The notes under the pieces: model-generated
What the model saw: the letters and a program-made list of their open reading frames with translations, nothing else
Database searches by the model: none
Told to the model about the DNA's origin: nothing
Position numbers and translations under genes: made by a program
Assembly: GCF_003721435.2 (NCBI RefSeq)
Contig: NZ_CP054585.1
Location: 186,001 to 250,000, forward strand
Length of the DNA stretch: 64,000 nt
Source of the DNA: Halorubrum sp. CBA1229
GTDB lineage: Archaea; Halobacteriota; Halobacteria; Halobacteriales; Haloferacaceae
Direction of reading: 5' to 3'
Part shown: positions 17,664 to 25,774 of the stretch, in pieces
Numbering within the stretch: the first letter of the stretch is position 1
Layout: every line of letters starts with the position of its first letter

Positions 17664-18686
17664 CTACTCCCCGTCCGCCGCTGCCACCTGCACCACCTGC
17701 TTGCCGATGTTGTCGCCGGCGAACAGCCCGAGGAAGGCGTCCGGAGCGTTCTCTAGTCCGTCCACGATCGTCTCGCGGTGCTTCAACTCGCCGCTCGCGA
17801 CCCACCGTCCGAGCCGCTCGCTGGCCTCGCCGAACCGGGTCGCGAAGTCGCCCACGAGCAGCCCCTCGACCCGCGCTCGCACAGAGATGAGCTGGGGCAG
17901 CTTCCGCGGGCCGGTCGGGATCGCCTCGTCGTTGTAGTGAGCGATCTGCCCGCAGACGGCGACGCGCGCGTCGAGGTTCAGCTGCGTGAACACGGCGTCC
18001 GTGATGGGCCCGCCGACGTTGTCGAAGTAGACGTCGACGCCGTCTGGCGCGGCCTCGTCGAGCGCGGCGCGGTAGTCGTCGGTCGTCTCGTAGTTGATCG
18101 CCGCGTCGAAGCCGAGCTCGTCGGTGAGCCAGTCGGTCTTCTCGTCGCTGCCAGCGAAGCCGACGACGCGGCAGCCGGCGCGCTTCGCGATCTGGCCGAC
18201 GACCGAGCCGACCGCGCCCGCGGCGCCCGAGACGACGACCGTGTCGCCGGGCTTCGGCTCGCCGACCTCGAGCAGCCCGAAGTAGGCGGTCCGGCCCGGC
18301 ATCCCGAGGACGCCGAGGTAGGCCTCCGGGTCGGCGACCGTCGGATCGACCGGGGCGACGTCGGCGGCGTCGAGGGTCGCGTAGTCGGCCCACGCCCCCT
18401 CGCCCGTCACGAGGTCGCCCGCGTCGTACGCGTCGCCCTCGCTCTCGACGACCTCGCCGACGATCCCGCCCTTGAGGGGGTCGCCGACGGCCCACGGCTC
18501 AGCGTACGATTCGGCGTCGCGCATCCGCCCGCGCATGTACGGATCGACAGAGAGGAATCGGGTCCGGACGAGGAGCTCGCCCGGCGCGGGGGCGGGAACG
18601 TCGGTCTCGCGGAGTTCGAAGCAGTCCGGGTCGGGCTCGCCGGTCGGCCGCTCGGCGAGCAGCCACTCGCGGTTGGTATCTGTCAC
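17664..18686 (-). CDS. NADP-dependent oxidoreductase (zinc-free MDR, CurA/PTGR-like)
   Basis: A 340-residue medium-chain reductase lacking zinc ligands. It shows the family hallmarks: SVDPYMRGRM near residue 50, the GMPGRTAYFGL segment, and the NADP-binding loop GAAGAVGSVVGQIAKRAG near residue 155. Later VYFDNVGG and GQIAHYN are also typical. Such enzymes reduce alpha,beta-unsaturated carbonyls with NADPH. It ends convergently with the FAD oxidoreductase. Upstream, at 18721-18733, a perfect palindrome may be its operator. Confidence 0.9.
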   Translation of the reverse strand: MTDTNREWLLAERPTGEPDPDCFELRETDVPAPAPGELLVRTRFLSVDPYMRGRMRDAESYAEPWAVGDPLKGGIVGEVVESEGDAYDAGDLVTGEGAWADYATLDAADVAPVDPTVADPEAYLGVLGMPGRTAYFGLLEVGEPKPGDTVVVSGAAGAVGSVVGQIAKRAGCRVVGFAGSDEKTDWLTDELGFDAAINYETTDDYRAALDEAAPDGVDVYFDNVGGPITDAVFTQLNLDARVAVCGQIAHYNDEAIPTGPRKLPQLISVRARVEGLLVGDFATRFGEASERLGRWVASGELKHRETIVDGLENAPDAFLGLFAGDNIGKQVVQVAAADGE

Positions 18687-18720
18687 GCTCGCCGTTGTCA
18701 GTTGGAACCCAATAGGGTTG

Positions 18721-18733
18721 TGTAACTGTTACA
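18721..18733. promoter_or_regulatory. Perfect 13-bp palindrome upstream of the MDR oxidoreductase
   Basis: TGTAAC-T-GTTACA lies 35 bases upstream of the oxidoreductase start on the minus strand and about 50 bases before the IS607 recombinase. A two-fold symmetric site of this size at a promoter is typical of small wHTH regulators. It could instead be part of the IS607 left end. Confidence 0.4.
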
Positions 18734-18781
18734 GAATTCAGTATTTATAAGCAACTACAAGTAGTAATTAGTAATATCAGA

Positions 18782-19393
18782 ATGCCGCGGTCGTACTCGG
18801 TTGGTGAGTTCGCGGACGAACTCGGCGTTCACGCCCAGACAGTCAAACGCTGGTGTCGCAACGACGACCTCGATTACACTCGGACACCGGGCAGGGAACG
18901 ACGGATTCCATATCGGGAACTCCGCCGACTTGCTGGCGATACTCGCCCGACAGACCGTGTCGCCCTCTACGCTCGTGTTTTCAGTCACGGACAAAAAGAC
19001 AACGGCGACCTCGACCGGCAACTCGACCGACTCACAGACTACGCGCACGACCATGGCTGGAGCGTCGAAAACATCTACACTGACGTTGGCAGTGGTCTGA
19101 ACGAAGACCGCTGTGACCTCGACTCACTCCTCGATGACGTGCAAGATGCCGACTACGGGCGCGTCCTCGTTACCTACGAAGATAGACTCACTCGATTTGG
19201 TTTCTCGTTTCTCAAACGATGTTTCGACTGCTACAGTGTCACCGTTACCGTCATCGAAGACGAGACTGACAAATCTGCACAGGAAGAACTCGTTGACGAC
19301 CTCATCAAGCTCGTCGCCAGTGTCACCGGCAAGCTCTACGGGATGCGTTCATCAAAAAACAACAGGTCGTCAACACCGTCGAATCAGCGGTGA
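18782..19393 (+). pseudogene. tnpA: IS607 serine recombinase TnpA, probably inactive
   Basis: A 203-residue protein with a MerR-like DNA-binding head (SVGEFADELGVHAQTVKRW) and a resolvase-type catalytic domain (ALYARVFSHGQK, DLDRQLDRLTDYA, VLVTYEDRLTRFG). The catalytic serine after ARV is replaced by Phe67 (codon TTC at 18980-18982), one base away from a serine codon. In addition, the A-run at 19354-19359 is one base short: restoring it would turn the aberrant C-terminus (KNNRSSTPSNQR) into KKQQVVNTVESAVKPGE, ending at 19407 and overlapping tnpB as is usual. Both changes point to a dead recombinase; the next serine (Ser68) is an unlikely substitute. Confidence 0.8.
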
Positions 19394-19399
19394 AACCCG

Positions 19400-21121
19400 G
19401 TGAGTGACCACCTTTCACTTCCGATTCACCTTCCAGACGAGGACGCCGAGCGATTCAAGCGACTGGCGACACTCACGCAACGAGTCGCCAATCACGTCCT
19501 CGAAGACCACTGGACGCCAGCCCATCTCGACGGGATTGCTGACGCATCCCATCAGGCGTGGAAATACTTTGACGAACATGAACCGTTCGGAGAACTCGAA
19601 CTGTATCTCCCCTCACGGTTTCGACGGTGTATCTTGCAGAAAGTCGGTGAAACGCTTCGAAGTCACGCCGGCCGCCGAGACGCTTTTCAGTCTATTCAGA
19701 GCGTGTTGCCTGACCACAAAATCCGACGTATTCACCGCCGACACATCAAAGACCAGCTCTGGGAGGACGGTGATTATCTCTCATCGGGTTACGTTGACAT
19801 CCTCATCGACCAACTCAACAGCTACTACGACCGTCACGGCACGTATCCAGACACGTATCTGGAGATGCAGGACTGCCCGGAGTATGACAACGGCGTACTC
19901 CCGTTCTCTGCGGATGACGGCCCGACATCGGGCCAAGCTGTCAAATACCAGTACGACACCCATAGCGAGACGCTGACCATCCGAATCAAGACGCCAGACA
20001 CACGTTCACCAGAGACACGCGGCGATTGGTCGTGGACAGAGTACGAGCGCGACGGCTACGAGGCATTTCACAACCTACTTTCCCACGGCGATCTCTCGGC
20101 TCCTGAGTTCCAGCCGTCTCATCGCAAAACTGGTGACACCTACTACGAACTTTCGTTCCCCGTCGAAGTCGAACACGCAGAGGCAACTGACGGAACCGAC
20201 TGCGTACTGGCGCTCGACGCCGGAATACGGAAAGACATGACTGCCGTGGTGGTCACTGACGATGGCGAGCAACTATCCACGCCACATTTCATTCAGTTCA
20301 CCGACCGTGACGGGATGCGACGACTTCACCGGGAACGCACCCGCCTGAACGACCGCCTTGCCGCGTTGCGCCGTGACGGTCGCTCGCATACTGGCGAGTT
20401 CGCTCACATCCACAGTGAGTACGAGCGGGTGAACAGCAAACTCCAAAACAAGCGTGACCAACTGACACACGGCGCAGCCAACCAAGTCCTCGCGCTCGCA
20501 CTCGCCTACGACGTGGATACAATTGTTCACGAGGATTTGCGCTCGCTCTCACCGCCGGGTGACGAAGGCGCGTTGTCGTGGGAGTTGTCATCGTGGGCAC
20601 GGCGAGATATCATCAAGAACATCGAGTATCGGGCAGAATGTGCTGGACTCGCTGTCGAGCGGGTCTACCCGGAGGGGACAAGTCGGTCGTGTCCTCGGTG
20701 TGGTTCGACCGGCCACACCTGTAAGTCACCCGATCATCACCACGAACAGTGGTGGGGCGGGCACTTCCGGTGTGACAACGCGCGGTGTGGCTTTGAGGGT
20801 GACCGGGACTACATCGGGGCGCTAAACGTGGCTCGCGTGTTCTTCAGCGAGACGGACGAGCTAGACCACGGTTTCACATCTTCCTATACGGGGGATTCTG
20901 AAATCGTGCTAGCTGGCCGTTCCGCTGGCACGCGGCTCACGTTCGGATCTGGCATCGTCGCCTACGAACCCGAACAGGCAACGGCGACCACTGGTGGTGG
21001 GTCGGCTGTCATAGCGCCTGCTGTCGTCATGCCCGAGTCGAACGCAGATGGTAGTAATGGACGTGGCCCAGTCGTCCAGCAGTGTACCCAATTCTTACGG
21101 TGTACTACTGAATGCTACTGA
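19400..21121 (+). CDS. tnpB: TnpB RNA-guided endonuclease of the IS607 element
   Basis: A 573-residue TnpB with a GTG start that would overlap the repaired tnpA end. The RuvC residues are present: Asp in LALDAGIRK, Glu in VHEDLRSL and Asp in GDRDYIGALN. A zinc ribbon carries CPRCG and CDNARCG. After the last catalytic Asp about 100 further residues of low-complexity sequence follow, longer than usual. This part of the gene overlaps the region expected to give the omega-RNA, so its codons may serve the RNA more than the protein. With TnpA apparently dead, an intact TnpB is worth noting as a possible domesticated or merely surviving nuclease. Confidence 0.9.
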   Translation: MSDHLSLPIHLPDEDAERFKRLATLTQRVANHVLEDHWTPAHLDGIADASHQAWKYFDEHEPFGELELYLPSRFRRCILQKVGETLRSHAGRRDAFQSIQSVLPDHKIRRIHRRHIKDQLWEDGDYLSSGYVDILIDQLNSYYDRHGTYPDTYLEMQDCPEYDNGVLPFSADDGPTSGQAVKYQYDTHSETLTIRIKTPDTRSPETRGDWSWTEYERDGYEAFHNLLSHGDLSAPEFQPSHRKTGDTYYELSFPVEVEHAEATDGTDCVLALDAGIRKDMTAVVVTDDGEQLSTPHFIQFTDRDGMRRLHRERTRLNDRLAALRRDGRSHTGEFAHIHSEYERVNSKLQNKRDQLTHGAANQVLALALAYDVDTIVHEDLRSLSPPGDEGALSWELSSWARRDIIKNIEYRAECAGLAVERVYPEGTSRSCPRCGSTGHTCKSPDHHHEQWWGGHFRCDNARCGFEGDRDYIGALNVARVFFSETDELDHGFTSSYTGDSEIVLAGRSAGTRLTFGSGIVAYEPEQATATTGGGSAVIAPAVVMPESNADGSNGRGPVVQQCTQFLRCTTECY

Positions 21122-21271
21122 AAATTGGAACGGTTTGGACCCCAGCAGGGAGCAAGGCCGACGTGGATGGGACCGATCGATACTGCTGGTTCGCATGACC
21201 GTATTGTGAGCACCGGTGACCGCGACATTCATTATGATATAAACGCTTACAGTTGGATTTGAGCAATACTC

Positions 21272-21766
21272 ATGCCCGTCGATCTTCTAAAAAGTGACCC
21301 ATATGACACGATCAACGTCCGTCTCGGGACAAACAAAGCTGCAATCATCAAACTCCTGTACCAGGATACTAATCTCGCGTACACACCGGCAGATATCCGG
21401 GAGGTGCTTGACCTGCCGCGCGGTACAACATCGACGACGTTGTCCCGCCACTACGACGACGGGCTGATCGGAAAGACCAGCGACGGACTATACCACGGGC
21501 TTGAGAGTCGGGATGAGGTACGGCGATTCGCGCGGAGTCTCGTTCAACTCGACGACATGGCGACTCGATATCCAGATCCAGGCCTCACCCCAGACGACGT
21601 TGAACAGACTGGCGAGGGCGCACGGCTACCACACGACCGTGCCGGCGCCGACAGCGTCAAGTCCGAAGAGGAGCCAGCGCCCACTGAGTGGGTCGACAGT
21701 ACTGACACCGCATCGAGCCCAGACACTGACTCGGCCTCAGACGGTGTGTCTGATGACGGGCGCTAA
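21272..21766 (+). CDS. Winged-helix (MarR-like) DNA-binding protein
   Basis: A 164-residue protein. The first 75 residues form a winged-helix domain: a helix with IIKLLYQDTNLAYTPADI, a recognition helix VLDLPRGTTSTTLSRHYDDG and a wing GLIGKTSDGLYHG. The remaining half is acidic, Ser/Asp-rich and probably disordered. Proteins of this kind in haloarchaea often act as antitoxins with a PemK/MazF toxin encoded behind; here the next gene is on the opposite strand and is not a toxin. A TATA-like ATGATATAAACG lies about 35 bases upstream of the ATG. Function beyond DNA binding is not assigned. Confidence 0.7.
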   Translation: MPVDLLKSDPYDTINVRLGTNKAAIIKLLYQDTNLAYTPADIREVLDLPRGTTSTTLSRHYDDGLIGKTSDGLYHGLESRDEVRRFARSLVQLDDMATRYPDPGLTPDDVEQTGEGARLPHDRAGADSVKSEEEPAPTEWVDSTDTASSPDTDSASDGVSDDGR

Positions 21767-21769
21767 CAG

Positions 21770-22306
21770 CTAATTTGACAAGTCGTTTGGCCCCGAGTTT
21801 GGTTCATAAGCGCTGCCGTAGAGTGCAAACACATGTTTCAGCAGCCGTTTGTTGTCCTCGTAGCGTTCCCACTGCCGAAGGACGCGATTCCGGTCTCGAA
21901 TCGCTGTGCTGTCGAGGTCGTCATCCGTGAGTGTCGATTCTAACTCGTCACGGGACTCGACCCCAAAGTCGGCCTTCCACTCGTCGATGTCGTCTTGGAT
22001 GGCCGCGACCTCCTCACGGAGGTCCGCTCGCGTGTGCGTGTTGATCAGCTCGGTCAGTTCGGTGAAGTAGCGCAGCTGGTAGTTCGGTGCGTACTTGGTG
22101 TGCCCGTCATCGCCGTCGACGGCTTGTATCTGCCCGAACTCGACGAGCATCTCGAGCTCATCTTTCGCGGTTTGCCAGGCGGACACCTGCGCTTCCTCGC
22201 GAACCCACTCGACGGAGCGCGGTTTGGTGAGCGTTGTCGCAACTTCCCTGACACGCTCGCGAGCGGAGAGGTCGTCCGTCCACGGTGCGAGGCCATGATC
22301 GGTCAT
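21770..22306 (-). CDS. Haloarchaeal winged-helix protein (DUF7342-like)
   Basis: A 178-residue protein with an N-terminal winged-helix segment containing TLTKPRSVEWVREEAQVSAWQTAKDEL, a pattern I recognise from haloarchaeal proteins of plasmids and integrated elements, probably DUF7342. A wing with DGDDGHTKYAPNYQLRYF follows, then a helical C-terminal half (EEVAAIQDDIDEWKADF), probably a coiled-coil dimerisation region. It is convergent with the MarR-like gene with 3 bases between stops. It probably regulates element genes; the target is unknown. Confidence 0.7.
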   Translation of the reverse strand: MTDHGLAPWTDDLSARERVREVATTLTKPRSVEWVREEAQVSAWQTAKDELEMLVEFGQIQAVDGDDGHTKYAPNYQLRYFTELTELINTHTRADLREEVAAIQDDIDEWKADFGVESRDELESTLTDDDLDSTAIRDRNRVLRQWERYEDNKRLLKHVFALYGSAYEPNSGPNDLSN

Positions 22307-22647
22307 ACAGGGCTGTACACGCGATATTCTGTTATTTTTTGGGATGACTCACACACAGACGAGACCACGGAGCGCAGCGCGACTGGCATCCGCCGACGAC
22401 TCCGTCACTGGTGGGATGCGCTGAGGGTGTCTCGTCACAGCAGTGTCAACCCCGCCTCCCCAAGACACAGCGAGAACCGGACCGCGTCGGGGCGAGGTAG
22501 TCGGGGTGAGCGTGCGCGATACGACAGGTCGACCGTGTCGTCGCATGCGTCTATTCCCACGCGTTGCCCCCGCTGCTCGCCGAGACGCCCGCCGTTCGGC
22601 CACCGATCGGCATAATTCTTAATAGATATTAATGACGTTTGGATCAC
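22307..22647. other. Intergenic region, no gene recognised
   Basis: About 340 bases between divergent genes. The left edge holds an AT-rich promoter-like stretch (CGATATTCTGTTATTTTTTG) for the winged-helix gene. The right edge holds TTCTTAATAGATATTAATG before the acyltransferase start. The GC-rich middle shows no recognisable gene. Confidence 0.4.
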
Positions 22648-23565
22648 ATGACGAAGCGATCCGTTTCCGTCCCGCCGGAGGTCCGGGCGCGGATCGACCG
22701 GTACATCGACTCCGTGGACGACCGACTCGCGGGATCGGAGCCGACGGCCGACGTGGTACAGGAGGTCCTCGCCGAGCTGCACGGCGACGGCGACGTGTAC
22801 GACCGGTGGCAGGCGGGCGAGTCGATCCGGTCGTTCCAGCGGCTGCGTCTCGACCGCTACGACCCGAGAAACGTGCTGGTGAAGGGCGACGAGTGGGCCG
22901 AGAAGGACGAGCGGGCGTTCCGCGAGGCGAAGTCGATCAAGTGGCTGTGGGCGGGGTTCGACGCCTCGCCCGCGGCGAACGACCTTGCGTTCGCGCTGCC
23001 GTTCCGGGAGATGCTGGCGAATCACCTCTTCGCCGAGGCGGGCGAGGACCTCTTCTTGGAGCGGGGGATCACCTTCCCATGCGGGCACAACATCGAGATG
23101 GGCGATCGCACGGTCGTCCACCAGAACGTCCTGTTGGACGACAGGGGCGCGCTCTCGATCGGCGACCGCGTCTCGATCGCCGACGGCGCGACGATCCACA
23201 GCCACGGCCACGACGTCGTCGATCAGACTGACGTCTCCATCTATCTGACCGAGATCGACGACGACGTCCGGATCGCCTCCGAGGCGATGGTGGCGGCCGG
23301 CTGTCGCGTCGGCGAGAACGCCATGGTCGGCGCGAAGGGGATCGTCCGCGGCGACGTGCCCGCGCACCACGTTGCCGTCGGGACGCCGGCGAAGAGCGTG
23401 CGGGTCAAGCCGGGGTGGGAGTCGGTGGCCGCCGACCCCGGCCCGCTCACGGACCGGCGCGACCAGCGACGGATCGACTACGACATCGCCGAGGAGATAG
23501 ACGTCGTCGACGAGTTCCAGCGGAACCTCTCACCGCCCGACAGCGGCGACACCGCGGGCGACTGA
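22648..23565 (+). CDS. Left-handed beta-helix acyltransferase with N-terminal RHH-like segment
   Basis: A 305-residue protein. The C-terminal 200 residues are a hexapeptide-repeat (LbH) acyltransferase: IEMGDRTVVHQNVLLDDRG, LSIGDRVSIADGATIHSHGHDV and a closing GVGTPAKS-type turn (VAVGTPAKSVRVKPGW). The first 50 residues (KRSVSVPPEVRARIDRYIDS followed by a helix) resemble a ribbon-helix-helix DNA-binding segment, an unusual head for this enzyme family. I chose the ATG at 22648; a TTG three codons earlier is possible. It probably transfers an acetyl or similar group to a sugar; the acceptor is unknown. Confidence 0.8.
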   Translation: MTKRSVSVPPEVRARIDRYIDSVDDRLAGSEPTADVVQEVLAELHGDGDVYDRWQAGESIRSFQRLRLDRYDPRNVLVKGDEWAEKDERAFREAKSIKWLWAGFDASPAANDLAFALPFREMLANHLFAEAGEDLFLERGITFPCGHNIEMGDRTVVHQNVLLDDRGALSIGDRVSIADGATIHSHGHDVVDQTDVSIYLTEIDDDVRIASEAMVAAGCRVGENAMVGAKGIVRGDVPAHHVAVGTPAKSVRVKPGWESVAADPGPLTDRRDQRRIDYDIAEEIDVVDEFQRNLSPPDSGDTAGD

Positions 23566-23577
23566 CGGCGGGCCTTA

Positions 23578-24786
23578 TCAGCCGGTGTGGGGCGTGTCCG
23601 CGGCCGCTCCGTATCCGCCGTGGCGCGTGGCCGCGGTGTCGTCCGCCGCCGAGGGAGCCGACTCGCCGGCCAGCGGGATCGAGACGCGATTGTCGGTCCG
23701 CTCGACTGCGATCCCGAACGCCGCGGAGCGCTCGGCGACGGTCTCGCGCACCCACGCGGCGACCTCGGGGCCAGCGAGCGTCGCCGCCTCGTCGGCGATC
23801 GCGGTCGGCTCGACGCGCAGCTCGGCGAGGGTGCCGTCGCGGACGACCAGCTCGAACAGCGCGCTGCGCTTGTTGTGGACGCCCTCGCGGTCGGCGTAGT
23901 CGACGTAATCGTCCACGAAGTCGCCCGCGTCGTAGATGATCGGGCGGCCCCGATACACCTCGACGCCCTGCAGGACGTGCGCGCTGTGGCCGTGGACGAC
24001 GTCGACGCCCCGGTCGACGAGCCATCGCCCGAACCGCTCGTGGACCCGCCGCGGCTCGGTCTCCCAGTTCGCGCCCCAGTGGAGCGAGGCGACGACGAGG
24101 TCGGGATCGTGTGCCCGGGCGCGTTCGAGGATCCCCTCGACGAGCGACCGGGTCGCGGGGAGCCGCGGATCGAGTGTCGCGAAGGCGGTCCCCGGCTCGT
24201 TCGCCGCCGCGGCAAAGGCCGCGGCCTGGTCGGTGAGGCCGAACGCCGCGACGGTGAGCTCGCCCGCCTCGAAGACCGCGGGGGCGAGCGCCGCGTCGCG
24301 GTCGGTCCCGGCGCCGGCGTGCGCGATGGCGGCGTCGCGCAAGTGCGTCCGCGTGTCGCGGAGCGCGGGCCCTCGAAAGTCGAGGACGTGGTTGTTCGCG
24401 AGCGAGACGAACGACGCGCCGGCGGCCTCCAGCGCCGGTATCGCGAAGGACGGGTCCGACCGGAAGTAGTACACCTTGTCGGGCCATCGCGTGCCGCGGT
24501 CGGAGACGCAACACTCGAGGTTGGCGACGAGCCCGTCGAGCGCCTCGAGCTGCGGCAGCGTCGAGCCCCAGACGCCCGCGGGGTCGTCGTCGACCCAGCG
24601 CTCGGTGACACTGCGGCCGAGCATGCAGTCGCCGACGAATCCGATCCGCGCGTCGACGTCGGCGGCGTTCGGGCCGTCGTGGTTCGCCCCGTCACCGGCA
24701 CGCCGACCGGACGGCAGCGCGGCGCAGCCGGCGACGCCGGCGAGTCCGGCGACGCCCGACGCCAGCAGGCTTCGACGCGTTCGCAT
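23578..24786 (-). CDS. CapA-family metallophosphatase-like Tat lipoprotein
   Basis: A 402-residue exported protein. The N-terminus MRTRRSLLASGVAG has the twin-arginine motif and is followed by a lipobox ending in AGC near residue 21, so it is probably anchored in the membrane by a lipid on that cysteine. The mature part has CapA/PgsA-like motifs: VGDCMLGR, VANLECC, FVSLANNHVLDF, VVASLHWGANWE and VVHGHSAHVLQG. This is the calcineurin-like fold linked to poly-gamma-glutamate capsules. Start at 24786 chosen because it places the signal at the N-terminus. No capsule synthase genes (CapB/C) are nearby. Confidence 0.88.
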   Translation of the reverse strand: MRTRRSLLASGVAGLAGVAGCAALPSGRRAGDGANHDGPNAADVDARIGFVGDCMLGRSVTERWVDDDPAGVWGSTLPQLEALDGLVANLECCVSDRGTRWPDKVYYFRSDPSFAIPALEAAGASFVSLANNHVLDFRGPALRDTRTHLRDAAIAHAGAGTDRDAALAPAVFEAGELTVAAFGLTDQAAAFAAAANEPGTAFATLDPRLPATRSLVEGILERARAHDPDLVVASLHWGANWETEPRRVHERFGRWLVDRGVDVVHGHSAHVLQGVEVYRGRPIIYDAGDFVDDYVDYADREGVHNKRSALFELVVRDGTLAELRVEPTAIADEAATLAGPEVAAWVRETVAERSAAFGIAVERTDNRVSIPLAGESAPSAADDTAATRHGGYGAAADTPHTG

Positions 24787-24888
24787 CGCGTGTGGGTTCG
24801 CTGAGAGAGAAGTTGAACCCACCGCTCGGACTGTCGTTTGATGTAGTGGTGGGTTGGTCGCTAGAGTATATGTGTTATGAGGTCATAG

Positions 24889-24984
24889 AACATAATAGAA
24901 TTCCAGAATATCACCGCACACATCGCCCGCTTCCTCCAAGAGGTCGCTCAGCTCTCCACGATCGAGGATACAAACTATGACTGA
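24889..24984 (+). pseudogene. Possible remnant of a TumE-type toxin gene
   Basis: A short open frame (about 31 codons) after an in-frame stop reads IEFQNITAHIARFLQEVAQL and ends overlapping the next gene by 8 bases. HVO_A0114-type antitoxins are normally preceded by, and overlap, a TumE-type toxin gene, and this stretch looks like the toxin's last residues. The rest of the toxin is gone. The match is short, so the identification rests mainly on position. Confidence 0.4.
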
Positions 24985-25438
24985 ACCCACCGACGACGGC
25001 TGGCCCGAGAAGTACCGTGATCCCCGTGATCGCCCCCATCCCAGCGTGCTTCGCGTCACTGTGGAGTCGTTCGAGGAGATGCGTGAGGAGACCCGCAATA
25101 CCATCGAAACGGTCAGTGAGGGTGACGAGCAGCCTGCGGTCGTCTCGTTCGCGACGGTCGGTGAGCTGCGGACGATCCTCACCGACCGCCGGATCGAACT
25201 GCTGCGGGCGCTCCTCGCAATCGGTGGCGCGGCTGAGAGTATCTCAGCGCTCGCAGACGATCTCGGCCGGGACTATCGAGCGGTTCACGACGACGTGTCG
25301 CTGCTCGCCGACCACGGCTTGCTGTTCATCGTTGCGGAGGGCGGGTCGAAACGACCGTACCTCCCGTACGAACGCATCCATCTTGACGTCGAACTCGTTG
25401 GCGGCACACCCGGCGAAGAGCACGCCCCAACGCGGTAA
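24977..25438 (+). CDS. HVO_A0114-type winged-helix antitoxin/regulator
   Basis: A 153-residue MarR-like DNA-binding protein. The N-terminal region has VTVESFEEMREETRNTIETV, typical of the family, then FATVGELRTILTDRRIELLRALL and a winged helix with ISALADDLGRDYRAVHDDVSLL, and a C-terminal strand LPYERIHLDVEL. In haloarchaea this family is the antitoxin partner of TumE-like toxins. Here only a short toxin-like fragment remains upstream, overlapping the ATG. It may still bind DNA and act as an orphan regulator. Confidence 0.82.
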   Translation: MTEPTDDGWPEKYRDPRDRPHPSVLRVTVESFEEMREETRNTIETVSEGDEQPAVVSFATVGELRTILTDRRIELLRALLAIGGAAESISALADDLGRDYRAVHDDVSLLADHGLLFIVAEGGSKRPYLPYERIHLDVELVGGTPGEEHAPTR

Positions 25439-25490
25439 ATCAGCGCTGTCCTTTTTTAATGAGTAATCTAACGTATTGGTATAGAATAGT

Positions 25491-25766
25491 ATGAGTAACA
25501 CAGAGTCTGAAAAAGTGGTCTCTGTGTCATCGCGGGGACAAGCGACCATCCCGAAAGAGTTCCGTGAGGAGTTGGGTATCGACACGCCCGGCCGTGTAAA
25601 GTTCGTTCGGACCGAGGAGGGCGACATCGTTGTGCGTCCGATCCACTCGGTGACAGACTTGCGTGGGATTCTGAAAGACAAAACTGACGACCAGGGGCGC
25701 ACGGCAACCGAGCGCCTTCAGAAGGAACGCGCAGCGGAATTACTGGACAACTCAAGCTCCTTCTGA
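25491..25766 (+). CDS. AbrB/SpoVT-type (VapB-like) antitoxin, orphan
   Basis: A 91-residue protein with the swapped-hairpin AbrB domain at the N-terminus: VVSVSSRGQATIPKEFREELGI then GRVKFVRTEEGDIVVRP. The C-terminal half is charged and helical and would bind a PIN-domain (VapC) toxin. No toxin follows: the DUF368 gene ends 9 bases downstream on the other strand. A TATA-like stretch and ATGAGTAAC define the start. It is the second antitoxin-type gene here without an intact partner. Confidence 0.85.
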   Translation: MSNTESEKVVSVSSRGQATIPKEFREELGIDTPGRVKFVRTEEGDIVVRPIHSVTDLRGILKDKTDDQGRTATERLQKERAAELLDNSSSF

Positions 25767-25774
25767 CCCCGCAG

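Larger units (their letters stand above)
18782..21121 (+). mobile_element. IS607-family element (core genes)
   Basis: A serine-recombinase tnpA followed directly by tnpB on the same strand, the standard IS607 layout. The element extends somewhat beyond these genes on both sides, but IS607 has no terminal inverted repeats, so exact ends are not visible. The region is less GC-rich than its left neighbours. The recombinase appears inactivated while TnpB is intact. Confidence 0.85.
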
